From Nigrospora sphaerica (lineage: Eukaryota > Ascomycota > Sordariomycetes > Amphisphaeriales > Apiosporaceae): a DNA stretch of 64,000 bases. Below the pieces are notes generated by a model. It saw nothing but the letters and a program-made list of their open reading frames with translations, ran no database searches and was not told the DNA's origin. This document shows, in pieces, positions 52,262 through 63,244 of this stretch (the stretch's first letter is position 1; every line of letters begins with the position of its first letter). The position numbers were made by a program, and so were the translations under genes. Location: contig JAGVVL010000001.1 in the NCBI GenBank assembly GCA_018287875.1, positions 3,906,001-3,970,000 on the forward strand. The letters are read 5' to 3'.

Positions 52262-54430
52262 CGTCTTCAGAGATCATCCTCCCAGTCTGATCTCTCAAGC
52301 TTCCACCACTTATCCTCGGGCCCCGACACCCAGGAGCAATTGGAGAGTGACGAGCCGGAGGGAAATGAGGACGGCGACGCACCATTCCCCGTTAACCTCA
52401 GACCCCTCCCTAATCCCCAAGGAAACTGGTACAGACACACCTCCCCCCCAATCTCCCCCAATTTCTTCCGAAGCCCTCAAGGGAGCGAGACGAACGCCTC
52501 GCTCCTATTAACTCCCCAACTGCCACCGTGGAACAAAATAGATATGACACTTCACCAAGCCATGGAAGTCCAGACGCTACACGAGCCGGACGACGCAACA
52601 GGGCCCCCGAAGGCAAATCCATACAGTCCGGGAAACGAGAATTCCAAGCCATCATACCCCCCACGGAGTACATCTCACAGCCGAGAAAGACGTCCTACAT
52701 AGGAAGCCGTGCATGCCTACTGCATGCCTACAGATACACCAGGCCGTGTACGGGTACGGCGAAGTCAGCGAGCCGCTGCCGCCATTTTGGAGAGCAGAAA
52801 ATTTACCGAGCGACCAAAGCCGGTAGCCGAACGCGGCGACCTCAATGATACGCCGTGTTCGGAATGCCTCGGCGGTGCGCGCCGCCATTGGCATGGCGGA
52901 TGCACCAGCAATGCCACCTAGCCCGATAGCACCACCTGCCGCGAATGCGCGAAAGAAAGAACCCTTGGCAAGTTTTTGGATATGTTCCGAAGGACCTGAA
53001 CAACTGTCGTCCTAGCTTGCGATGCAAGGCAACCCCGTGAGGATGAGGCATGTCGCTCACATGCTGATGTGGGAACTCCGCATGTCTGGCGGAAAGTCGG
53101 CCAAAGGAGAGAAGGCATGTAAGGCATCAAGACTGTCATCTACAGTGGCCTCCGGCCGAACGGATCGTGGAGAAGGCTGCTGAGGCCGCAAAGCAGGCCA
53201 CGCTACCTCAGTTGCACGGCGTTGGCCTTACTTGTCCGGAGTAAGGGACTTGGAGGATAGTTCTGCTCCGCGTTGGAGGTGTTATGCGGAAGCCCCGGCC
53301 TTGAACAATATCTTCAAATTGAAGATGACGAACTGGTGTTTTCAGTCAAGCCGGAACAGTTCGAGGCGTACCAGAAGGATCAGATACGCAAGTGGCCGTC
53401 CCTTAGCTTCGCTATAGGCGTCGCGTCACCTGACCAACCCAGTGCCGTCTTCGCTAGATACGTCGATAGGACGTCCAGGGGGGTTAAACCTTCTGAGCCG
53501 CCATTATTGATGTCCACAAGGGATGTTGACAGCAAGGATCAAATGAACAAAGACGAAGGAGGCAGCAGAGAGGAGGGCGCGGAAGAAGTGTAAGCACATT
53601 AAGCCCACCGCTAAAGGAGGTTATAAGACCAAGCAGGTTATGGTGTGCCACTAGCAGGAGTCTATAGGCATCAGTGAGGAGGGTGAAAATACGATAGCCT
53701 CTGGAGGTGTGAAAGAGTCGGCGAGTCGATATCGACCACACCTTGTACGATACCGACAAGGGCAAGGACCCGTCTAAGAGCCTATAAACTCTGCGGCTGG
53801 GACATCAGACCGGGAAACACACCATGTATCCTTAGCGCCATCAGAGCAGATTTCGAGAGGGAAGTCGTAAAGTGCCAAGGTCATAAAGTCTGGAGAGATG
53901 GCGATCTAGCCGCAGCCCTTCCCCCCGCCAGCTGCCATGTCACAGCTCACCCCATCGTCGGGCCGGAGATCAAGGCCCAGGAAGCGAGCCTCAAAGAGAA
54001 GTTGCGGCTCTTGAAAATGAGGAAGGCTGAGCTCCAGTAGCCATCATGCAATGCTACAGCTCTGGTACAACCGCTGTTGAGCACCTATGCTGGCCCTCTC
54101 CAACTGCCATCAGGCCCCTCACCAGTCCATCGTCTGCCTGGCAAGCCGGTGTCAAGAAAGAATGCGTCGACGGGTTTCGAAAAGTTACCATCCAGCGGGA
54201 GCCGGTGGAATGAGGCGCATCTCGATGCCATCCAGGGTGTGGACAACGAGGAACAGGACGACTCTCATCATATTCGTTTCTTCTTTGGCATCAGCCATAG
54301 CACAGCTCCTCCTCCCAAGGACCTAAAACCACGTCGTCCCAAGTGGTTTCGCTTATACAGCACCTTGGGCGGCGGGGGGGTTTCTTCCGGTAACATTGAC
54401 CTCGAAGCGCCTTCTTTTTCTCGCTATTAG
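52262..54430 (+). pseudogene. Decayed Cys-rich gene (or two), family unknown
   Basis: Protein-like pieces lie in order on the plus strand but in shifting frames and cut by stops. They are: a Ser/Pro/Asp-rich piece (52262-52702); a piece with TPCSECLGGARRHWHGGC followed, after a break, by TTCRECAKERTLGKFLDM (52716-52980); PAERIVEKAAEAAKQATLPQL (about 53150-53245); LVFSVKPEQFEAYQKDQIRKWP (53273-53593); a 117-codon open stretch (about 53690-54040) with several Cys and a coiled-coil end KEKLRLLKMRKAELQ; and RWNEAHLDAIQGV with a basic end (54077-54430). The paired Cys motifs resemble small zinc-binding domains of lineage-specific fungal proteins (DUF3716-like is a guess). Breaks are too many for introns alone, so a relic is the best reading. 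Confidence 0.45.
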
Positions 54431-55634
54431 TGTAGCTTTTGTCTTTGAGCACTGCACTGAGCTCGGGTTGGGTAGGTACTGTAGGTTCACTTAAGTAATG
54501 GGTGGGTGACACGTTCTTAAAATGCGGGCCGCACCCGCATGATCCAGGGCTGTATTCCCAGGGCTACGTTGAATGAAACCTGGGGCGCCAACTGCCGGGG
54601 TAAGCGCCCGAGAACGAGACTGAAGCTAGGTTCCCATGCTCCTAGTCGACCTCATCCTCGCTGACAGCGGGCCTCGAGTCCCTTGGTACGAAGGGTGAGG
54701 ACCGGATAATTAGAAGAGGATGTATTTAGACGCGTGCTAACCTTTATGCTTCAATGGAGTTGGTTAGTGGAGCAGTTCTAATGGATCCATAGCTGGAGCA
54801 GTCTTGTCAGAACCTTCGTCATGGTTGTTGCGGGGGTTCCCGACGATGTCATGCAAGAGCCAATAACATCGAGTGCCAACCAGGTTTTGCCCCCCGGTAA
54901 AAGAGCGATTGGGCGGCACGAAGTGGCGTCGGACGAGAAAAAAGACAGGGTGCACGCAGCGCGAAAAGAAATGAACGGAAGCAGGCCCCAGCCATGAATG
55001 TCCACATGTCCCCGAACGCGGGAAAGAAAAGAAGGGTACGGCCGCACGCGCCCTCCCGGCGTCGGCGATACGTTCCGGAGCACCCCGACTCTATCGGCCT
55101 CGTACGGTCGTGACCAATGGTTGTCGAGTCGATTCATACGTACGAAATGCGCTCCCAGTTTCCAAGCGAACAGGCAGCTGTAAAGTATACGCGCGCAGTG
55201 AGATACGTCGCCGAGGGATTGGACCAAAACCACGCCTCAGCTAGGACATTCTAGCGTGGCTCTTGTCGAACAGCTGGGGCATCTATTTTGTCACCCTCCC
55301 GGGGGCCCATACAGAAAGTATCAGGGTGACAGGTGTGTCGCACAGAAGCAGGCTGGCCGGAAACCCTATCTCCAAACAGCGTTCAAGAGATGATGGAGGG
55401 CGGCGAAAGGGGGCAAGCGGCAGCCAACCGTGGAGGGGGAAGGGAGGCGGGGTTCCTCCATCCGCTACGCTGAGGAGCACCTTACCGGTACCCCTATTCC
55501 CGCGTAGACAGAATACCGTATGACGGGTGACAGCGGTACTTGGCTCTTCAAACGGCCTCACCGCACGCGTGCGCGGTCAAGTTATTGTGGAAGCAACGCA
55601 CCCAGCAGAGGTCGAGGTGTGACTCCAACACCGT

Positions 55635-55653
55635 CCGACCGACCGACCGACCG
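55635..55653. repeat. (GACC)n simple repeat
   Basis: About four and a half tandem GACC units in the ILV2 upstream region. Confidence 0.8.
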
Positions 55654-55889
55654 GATCGGAGCGGGAGAGATGTGCTGTGACTGTGCAAGACGCGCCGTCG
55701 CTGGGTTGGGAGCTTTCAGGCCGATATCGCCACATGGCGCGCTAGCCCCAGGCTTACATGCACCAAGGATCCCTGTGTGCGAACCACCCCCACAGTGGCA
55801 CACGAATCAGCACTGCCGATTTTTTCTGTAAGCTCCGTTCCACGGGCTGCTGCCATTTGTCCCTCCGAACCTGCCACGGCCCTTGGGAC

Positions 55890-55896
55890 TGACTCT
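55890..55896 (+). promoter_or_regulatory. Gcn4/CPC1-type TGACTC site before ILV2
   Basis: TGACTCT lies about 115 bp before the ATG, and TGACTCC occurs at 55617. TGACTC is the core bound by Gcn4 and its filamentous orthologue CPC1/CpcA, which induce branched-chain amino-acid genes on starvation. Chance occurrence is possible for so short a word. Confidence 0.35.
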
Positions 55897-56008
55897 ACAC
55901 CGTTAAAGACAGGCCCCTTCTCGCCGCCGTGGTCTTCTCGTCCTCTTTCCCAACCACTGTCACGTTGCACCCCAGTACGGGAGGCCCAAGGGAAGAAGTC
56001 CAGCCACC

Positions 56009-58165
56009 ATGATGCGAACACGGCAAGCCTCCAAGGCCGTCCAGGCCTTGGCCAAGACGTCGCGTTGTCAACGCTCCTTCACCTCGTCGCCCTCCGTGTC
56101 TGCCCTGAGGGCCGTCAAGGGCCCGGCCGGTGCCCGATCCCAGACCACGGCTGCGTCGCCCGCGTGAGTGCCCCCCCGCCCGACCGCTTTCCGGCTGCTT
56201 GCCGCCCTCAATGCTGCGGCTAACCCCGGATCCTGGTCCCGTAGCCCCCAAGACCTGCCCGCACCCTCATTCAACACGACCGGCGCCAAGCAACGGGGCC
56301 ATGTGCAGCCTCTTGTCAACCCCCGGGCCGCCGATATGGACGAGTCCTTCATCGGCAAGACGGGAGGTGAGATCTTCCACGAGATGATGCTGAGACGCGG
56401 CGTCAAGCACGTCTTCGGGTACCCAGGCGGCGCCATCCTGCCCGTCTTTGACGCCATCTACAACTCGAAACACTTTGATTTCATTCTGCCCAAACACGAA
56501 CAGGGCGCCGGCCACATGGCCGAGGGCTATGCCCGCGCCAGTGGCAAACCCGGTGTTGTTCTCGTCACCTCGGGCCCCGGCGCGACCAACGTCATCACCC
56601 CGATGCAGGACGCCCTCTCTGACGGTACCCCGATGGTCGTCTTCTGCGGCCAGGTGCCCACCACGGCCATTGGAAGTGACGCTTTCCAGGAGGCTGATGT
56701 CATTGGTATCTCCCGCGCCTGCACCAAGTGGAACGTCATGGTGAAGAACGTGGCCGAACTGCCCCGAAGGATTAACGAAGCCTTCGACATCGCCACCAGC
56801 GGACGACCGGGCCCCGTGCTGGTCGATCTCCCCAAGGATGTCACGGCTGGTATCCTGAGACGCGCCATCCCCACCGACTCGGCCCTTCCCTCGCTCCCCA
56901 GCGCCGCCTCCCGCGCTGCCATGGAGTTGACCAAGAAGCAGTTGTCCGCCTCGATCCGCCGTGTTGCTGACCTTGTCAACAAGGCCAAGAAGCCCGTCAT
57001 CTACGCGGGCCAGGGTGTCATTTCCTCCAAGAATGGCCCCGAGATTCTGAAGGAGCTGGCCGAGAAGGCGTCTCTGCCCGTGACCACGACGCTCCACGCC
57101 CTCGGTGCCTTCGACGAGCTCGACGAGAAGTCGCTCTATATGCTCGGTATGCACGGTTCCGCCTTCGCGAATATGGCCATGCAGGAGGCCGACCTCATCA
57201 TCGCCCTGGGCGCGCGGTTCGACGACCGCGTGACGCTCAACCTCAGCAAGTTCGCGCCCGCGGCCAAGGCTGCGGCCGCCGCCGGCCGCGGTGGCATCGT
57301 TCACTTTGAGATCATGCCCAAGAACATCAACAAGGTCGTTCAGGCGACCGAGGCCGTCGAAGGCGACGTCGCCGAGAACGTGGCCGAGTTGCTGCCCTTG
57401 GTCGAGCCGCGGAGCATGGCTGAGCGAAAGGAGTGGTTTGACAAGATCAACGGGTGGAAGGCGAAGTGGCCCATGAACGCGTTCGAACGTACCGAGAGAG
57501 TCGGCGCGATTAAGCCCCAGGCCCTGATTGAGGAGCTTAGCAACTTGACGCGTGACCGCAAGCATGAGACCATCATTGCGACCGGTGTCGGCCAGCACCA
57601 GATGTGGGTTGCTCAGCATTTCCGATGGCGCAACCCCCGCACCATGGTGACTTCGGGCGGCCTGGGCACCATGGGCTTCGGCCTGCCCGCTGCCATCGGC
57701 GCCAAGGTGGCGCGGCCGGACGCCCTCGTCATCGACGTCGACGGCGACGCATCGTTCAACATGACGCTGACGGAGCTGTCGACGGCGGCGCAGTTCAACA
57801 TCGGCGTCAAGGTCATCATCATCAACAACGAGGAGCAGGGCATGGTGACGCAATGGCAGAACCTCTTCTACGAGGATCGATACGCCCACACGCACCAGAA
57901 GAACCCGGACTTCATGAAGTTGGCTGATGCCATGCACGTCCAGCACCGCCGACTTGTCAAGCCCGAGGAGACGGTGGAAGCGCTGAAGTGGCTCATCGAG
58001 AGCGACGGCCCGGCTGTGCTCGAGGTCATGACGGACAAGAAGGTGCCCGTCTTGCCCATGGTGCCGGCCGGGTGCGGACTGCACGAGTTCCTGGTCTGGG
58101 ACCCCGAGGTCGACAGGAAGCGAAGAGAGACCATGAAGGCCAGAACGGCTGGCTTACATAGCTAA
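56009..58165 (+). CDS. ILV2: Acetolactate synthase, catalytic subunit (mitochondrial)
   Basis: Condenses two pyruvates to acetolactate, or pyruvate with 2-oxobutyrate, the first common step of valine, leucine and isoleucine synthesis; needs ThDP, Mg and FAD. Exons 56009-56163 and 56245-58165 (81-bp intron) give 691 aa. The first exon encodes a typical matrix presequence (MMRTRQASKAVQALAKTSRCQRSF). Mature motifs: FGYPGGAILPVFDAIY, catalytic Glu in KHEQGAGHMAEGYARASGKPG (about residue 137), VFCGQVPTTAIGSDAFQE, GARFDDRVT, and the ThDP/Mg motif DGDASFNMTLTELSTAAQF ending in IINNEEQGMVTQWQ. The herbicide-contact positions visible (Ala in GYARA, Pro in GQVPT, Trp about 589) are the common sensitive residues. 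Start at the first of two adjacent ATGs. Confidence 0.97.
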
Positions 58166-60145
58166 GCGCTTTGCTTCTTCTCGTGGCAGGTTTCACTCGG
58201 TTTTCTTGCGGCTTTTCGTTTGGGTTTGGTGGCATTTGTCAGCGGTCCTTTGTTTCCATGGGGGTTTTCTCATCTTTCTCGGGTATACCAAAAACGGCCT
58301 AAAAGTGCTTCTGGCGATGATCCTGGAACTTGACTGCCAACTGCAGTTGACTGTACATAATAATGCGACGGTAGAAAAGGGTTAAAAGAGATGATGGCTG
58401 ACGACTGACGTTGTGGCTTCAGCTAGCGATGGTGTTTGCCTAGGCAGCGATACGACGTTCTTGAACATTTGCACACGGTATCGTGTTATTTGCGCTAGAT
58501 GTAGTACGTGTTGATTGCATACAGATCCTGCCCGTGAAGCTTCTGCGCGCGTGCCACGAAACTCGAGTTATGTCCGACTCCCGGATGGACCAAAGCCCAC
58601 CGAAGGTGGTCCTCGGCGGGGAGTTCATGTACAACCGTCAACCTCTCGGCGTCACGCTGCCGCCGTACCCGCCGATGGAGAGCTCGCATGAGCGCCGGCC
58701 GGCGGAGCATCGACCGGACCCCCCCGACGCCCGTCGGCGGCCCCGACCCGGTGGTTCTCCTGGGTTTTGTCGTCGGCCCCCCAAGGACACCAGCGGAACA
58801 GGCAGTAGGCCGGGCGGCGACCGACGACGCCCACCACCACCCCGACGCCCATGTAGCGGCCCAGCGCGCGGGGGTTGGCGTGCCGGGCCTCCTCTCGTCA
58901 CCCCGGGGCACTCGGACTTGCGGTCTAGCGTCGGGGCACTGTTCGGTGCGCGAAGGGCGGGAAGCCGGACGGAAGCCGGGGATTTCGGTGGGGAGTCGGG
59001 GGAGAGGTTCGAGGCAGGGCATCGGGTACGTGGGTTATATTGGGTGTGTAAAGGGGGGTAGCAAAACAGGCCCTGGGAGACGGAACCGCCCACGGCGTCG
59101 TTGGTACTACCAAGGCAAACCGGCCTCGACCAACAGTCGCTCCGGATTCCTCCGGAAACTTTCCCGTGAGCTATCGGGGGAACGTAACGCAGGAGGCAAG
59201 GGGATCTGTTTGCGTCGTCGATCCCGCCTAGCGTTACGAGGCGATGGCTTTGCTCGGCCCCGTTAAGCGAACATTGCATCCGGGGATTGGATCTCGACAA
59301 GATCCAACATGGCCTCAGGTATGTAGGCTGTCCTAGCCATTCGCTTACCCAGTGGAGCTATGACGAAGGCAGAGGTAGATTGACCCCGATGTTCGACTTG
59401 ATGTATGTTGTTGAATGTGGTGGATATACTTGTCACTTATGCTTCGGGTTTCGATTATGGTGAGTGCCACGGGCATGTTAAGAAGACTATTCCTACGTTA
59501 TAACCCAGGCCTCAGCCAGGGTCCTATGCCTGTTCTCTCCGAGTTATCCCCCTACATAAGTACCGAGAGCGGCTGGGTTTCAAGTAAACAGGCTACGCGA
59601 AGCAAAGACCAGCGCAGTCGTGCGGTACAGCACTATTCATATTCGTCCACCGACTTCGCCAGACGAACCAAGAGCCTACTCCGGCGGCGGGACACATGGC
59701 GCCGAGGCCGCAACAGAAGGTGGCCCAACCTGCTTCGTCGGTATAGTCGAGAGCACTTGAGCGGCGTGTTTGGGGTGGTGGGCGGGGCGGTAGAGAACAG
59801 AAGGCCGGAGGCCGCCGGGGATGGTAGTGGGAAGCCGAGTGTGTGATACCAGCAAATAGTGCGAATGAGAGGAACACGGTCACCATCGACGCCCTTCGCG
59901 TCTTTTAACCGCCTATCTCATCGTTTGGATAAGGAGGACCCCTGACGAAACATCACCAGGCGGGTTTGCAGGCACGTCGGTACGCGACGCGACCAACCCA
60001 CTCATTCCATCGGCTGGTTTTCGCTACGGTCGGGCCAGCCCGGATTGGCACCCGGGCGTAAACGCGGCGAATGCATCTCTTCCGTCCGGGCGCGACGTCG
60101 CCATCGTTCTCGACGGTGCGTGCAGGGACAACCGTTTCGTCCACC
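58166..60145. other. Spacer ILV2 / permease with unresolved ORFs
   Basis: The first ~300 bp are AT-rich and fit the ILV2 3' UTR. From 58495 to 59020 both strands are open. The minus strand gives two protein-like snippets (ALGRYMGVGVVVGVVG, and VVHELPAEDHLRWALVHPGVGH ending at 58498), but in different frames and without a clean intron between them; they may be a small gene or a relic. The rest (59300-60145) has no coding signal. Confidence 0.35.
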
Positions 60146-61660
60146 CTATTCGCCCACCTCGTTCTCGTCCAGCAAGCCGCCGGCGACGTCCTTTACGTCA
60201 AAGCGGCTGCGCGCGTAGCCGAACCACAGCAAGAGGACCAAAACGGGGACGAGGGCGAGGATGGCGGCCGTGTAGTTCATGCGGTCGGCGGTGACGGGCA
60301 GGGAGGTGGGGAGGCAGTAGAAGACGAGGGCGACGGCGGTCCAGGCCAGCATGCCGAGGTTGGCGGCGAGGCCGAGGCGGGGGTGCCAGAAGGGGCCGCG
60401 GGCGAAGCGGGCGCGGCCGCGGGCGAGGACGAGGGCGACGGGCAGGCCGTAGCTGAGGTACTGCAGCAGGATGGCGGCGGCCGTCAGCGCGTGGAAGGCG
60501 ACGGCGGAGCCGAGGTAGAGGCAGCCGAGGAGGCCGACGGCGGCGGCGGGCCCCAGGACGGACCAGACGGGCGTGCCGAGGGGCGCCGGCGCGACGCGGC
60601 AGAAGCGCCGGTGCAGCGGGAAGCCGGCCTCGCGGGCCAGCGTCCAGGCGAGGCGCGACTGCCACGTGTGGCCGCTCCAGAGGGCGCCGGCGGTGCTGAC
60701 GAGCACGGGGACCCAGAGGGCGGCGGCGGCCGTCTTGCTGCCGGTGACGCGGTAGAGGAGGGCGACGGCCGAATGGTCGGCGAGGCCGTCGACGGCCGGC
60801 AGGCTCACGAGCACGGCCAGGACGGTGGGCAGGCCGCAGGCGAAGCCGACGACGACGGTCCACAGCAGGGCGCGCGGGATGTTGGTGGCGGGCTCGGGCA
60901 TCTCGTCGGCGAGGTGGGTGGCGACGTCGAGGCACGAGTAGGCCCAGTTGGGCCCGCTGAGGCCGACGACGAAGGCGACGCCGTCGGGCCAGCCCGAGAG
61001 GTTGACGACGCGGCCGACGCGGCCGCCGGCGCCGGCGCGGGCGGGCGCGAGGGCGAAGAGGGCGGCGGCGGCGGCGGCGACGGCGGCACAGCTGAGGAGC
61101 AGCAGCAGCCGCGAGACGCGCGGCTGGGCGTCGCGGAAACAGGCGCCGAGCGCGGCCAGCAGGTTGAGGACCTGGAAGCCGACGAAGCCCATCCAGCGCC
61201 GGTAGACGAAGCCGGGCTCGAGCAGGGCGGCGAGGGCGGCGGCGCCGAGCACGACCGAGACGGCGGTGGCGGCGCACATGATGACGGCGGCGAGCCAGCC
61301 CGTCGCCGCCGTCGCGTAGGCCAGGAAGCGCCGCCACCGCCGCGGCGCCAGCCGGTAGACCCAGACGTACTGGCCACCCGGGTGCGGCATGGCCGAGCTG
61401 AGCTCGCCGAGGCTGACGGCGGTGCAGAGGCCGACCAGGGTCATGAGGAGGAAGCCCCAGAGGAGCAGGGGCGCGCCGCCCATGGGCAGCGTCGTGCCGA
61501 GGACGAGCAGGATGCCGACGGGCGTGTTGGTGATGCCGTAGCCGTTGCCGATGGCCGACAGCGTCGTGAAGGGCCGCGCCCGCTTGTTTTCCTCCAGGCC
61601 CTCACGCGGCGCCGCGGCCGGGGGGATGAGGGGTCGCCGGTCCTGCGAAACGATGGACAT
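60146..61660 (-). CDS. APC-superfamily amino-acid/choline-type permease
   Basis: Plasma-membrane transporter of the ACT/APC group (fungal relatives carry GABA, choline or amino acids). A single exon of 504 aa from MSIVSQDRRPLI. About twelve membrane segments are visible, beginning SAIGNGYGITNTPVGILLVLGTTL. The first is followed by the GELSSAMPHPGGQYVWVYRLAP motif typical of the group (E-x-x-S-x-x-P-x-x-G-G-x-Y). SGPNWAYSCLDVATHLADEMPEPATNIPRALLWTVVVGF corresponds to the conserved D-x-x-x-H-x-x-E-E region; here it is DE. The substrate cannot be told. An upstream in-frame ATG at 61735 would add 25 hydrophobic residues. Third positions are almost all G or C, which opens a long antisense frame. 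Its promoter faces the dehydratase gene to the right. Confidence 0.85.
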   Translation of the reverse strand: MSIVSQDRRPLIPPAAAPREGLEENKRARPFTTLSAIGNGYGITNTPVGILLVLGTTLPMGGAPLLLWGFLLMTLVGLCTAVSLGELSSAMPHPGGQYVWVYRLAPRRWRRFLAYATAATGWLAAVIMCAATAVSVVLGAAALAALLEPGFVYRRWMGFVGFQVLNLLAALGACFRDAQPRVSRLLLLLSCAAVAAAAAALFALAPARAGAGGRVGRVVNLSGWPDGVAFVVGLSGPNWAYSCLDVATHLADEMPEPATNIPRALLWTVVVGFACGLPTVLAVLVSLPAVDGLADHSAVALLYRVTGSKTAAAALWVPVLVSTAGALWSGHTWQSRLAWTLAREAGFPLHRRFCRVAPAPLGTPVWSVLGPAAAVGLLGCLYLGSAVAFHALTAAAILLQYLSYGLPVALVLARGRARFARGPFWHPRLGLAANLGMLAWTAVALVFYCLPTSLPVTADRMNYTAAILALVPVLVLLLWFGYARSRFDVKDVAGGLLDENEVGE

Positions 61661-63244
61661 GGCGATGACGGCGACGGCGATGATGAGGGACCGGCAGCTC
61701 GGGAACCAAGAGGGGCACGGGGATACTGGCGACACGACATAGCAAGTCGCTCGCCGTCAGGTGAGACAACCACGTCCCAGGCCGCGTCTTCGGATAGAAC
61801 CGTAAACGAGCTTTCAACGGAGCGTGGGGGTCCGGCGCAAGCCCAGTTGGGAGCCTCCCCCCCGAATGCCCCTCTCGCATTCTCCTTCTCACCGCCGTCT
61901 GCAATGGCGAAGGCTCCCACGGCCGTGTTGGTGGAAGAGGGACCCTCTCCTCCATGCTTTCCTCTCTCCAGGGCCGGCTGAGGGCAAGACGGATGGGCTC
62001 GGCTGCTATCGTCCAGCAACCTATCGGCGGCGACGGCTCGGGCCGGGAAGAGCTCGACGGCCTCGTGACCACACCACACCAATAGGGAGAGAAGGTGTGC
62101 CCTTTCCTGACCCCCACCAAAACAGTCACCTCTGTCGTGGCATCCAGCACTGAGACAGCGCTTATCACAGGCGATAGCCGTCAATACCACTACCCCTTTG
62201 GCCGGCGTCCTGACGGGGGGGTTGGGCGACGCAACCCCCCGCCTCTGTACCGCGTCCTCGCCGGCGGATCAGGGACTCCCCTCCTTGAGCAGCACCTCAC
62301 CTTGGGCGAGTCTTGGCCGCGGGGTTTCCGACAGCCCTGGGTTGACATTGGCAGATAGGTATTGGCTTTGGCAGTATAGCTTGGCCGACGGACGTCCGGG
62401 GTTCTGGTTGTTGTCGGTGCTCTTCACGTCGGGGAACACATCGGCCAGATACTTCCCGCCCAAGTCGTGGCCACCACTAAACAGTGTGCACACGCCTTCT
62501 TTTTCCACCTGCCGATAGACAGGATCCCAGAATGCGTCGGGGAGGAGTGGGCTATTCGAGGCATCCGCGTGATCGGGTTGCCATGGATCGCCCCGAGGTT
62601 CGTAGAATGGGTGAACATCATCGTCCGCCCCGCGTCGCCCGGGGCAACGCAGGCGTTACGGGTGGGGTAAAGAAAGACGGACACCAGGGCACGGCCTTAC
62701 CGTCTTGGAAGGGATAGAAAACAAGAGGAAATGGTGTGTATATGCTAAGAAACCCAAAGGAATGGGTTTATTCTCGAGCAACGTGAAAGCCGTGGTACCG
62801 GCCCGTGGCCGCCCACTGAAAAGAGTATAAAGCCAATCATGAGCACCGAGGACATCTCAATCGGGAAACCCCAGTGCCCCGGAACGATACTCCACTACTA
62901 TGTCGTCCCCTCTATCCACCCGCACAGGCTTAGCATGCTGGCGGTACCACGGTTCATGACCCCCGAAGGGAAACCCCGCGGATGGAGCGTCTTTACCCCG
63001 AACCCCTTCCCTAACCCCGCGACAGCACAGCCGCCCCCGCACGTGGCGGGTACGGGTTCCCCCGTGGGCGACGCCCATCAACAGCCTTTCCACCCGGGAA
63101 ACCCGGAAAGGCAGAGCGAGGTAGTAGTACACCGACTGACGCCTTTGGGCCTGTTTAGCGTGCAACCCCGAGGGAGAGAAGAAACGCGGTATTTGGGCCT
63201 TTCGTGTCGTATGTACACCACCGAAAAAGACGTCCCAACTCGCC
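61661..63244. other. Divergent spacer permease / dehydratase
   Basis: Holds the promoters of the permease and the dehydratase and an unassigned minus-strand open stretch (62269-62655, listed separately). GAGTATAAAG at about 62823 is TATA-like, but the dehydratase start is still 420 bp away. Confidence 0.4.
62269..62655 (-). pseudogene. Protein-like open stretch without start, possible terminal exon or relic
   Basis: 128 codons are open to a TGA at 62269, with strongly protein-like sequence (FYEPRGDPWQPDHADASNS; WDPVYRQVEKEGVCTLFSGG; GGKYLADVFPDVKSTDNNQ) and good third-position bias. There is no ATG in frame, and the frame is closed by TAA just upstream at 62656-62658. The only AG acceptor downstream of that TAA is AATAG at about 62548, which would leave the convincing first 36 codons out. 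A CAAG/GTGAGG donor-like site lies near the 3' end. So it may be an internal exon of a gene I cannot complete, or a truncated gene. Family not recognised. Confidence 0.35.

Larger units (their letters stand above)
54431..56008. other. ILV2 upstream region
   Basis: No ORF with a domain. It holds a GACC tetranucleotide run at 55635-55653 and TGACTC words at 55617 and 55890 before the ILV2 start. A TTGGGTAGGTACTGTAGG stretch lies near 54465. Confidence 0.5.

Noticed and set aside
54485..54515. TGGGTGGGTGAC, similar to the 3' part of fungal 5S rRNA
   Set aside because: Match limited to about a dozen bases; no other 5S blocks nearby.
56267..58084. 605-codon minus-strand ORF
   Set aside because: Exact antisense of ILV2; His/Gly/Val-rich shadow with no domain.
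60071..61981. 636-codon plus-strand ORF rich in Gly, Glu and Ala
   Set aside because: Antisense to the permease; it exists because the permease uses almost only G/C-ending codons. Composition is low-complexity with no domain.
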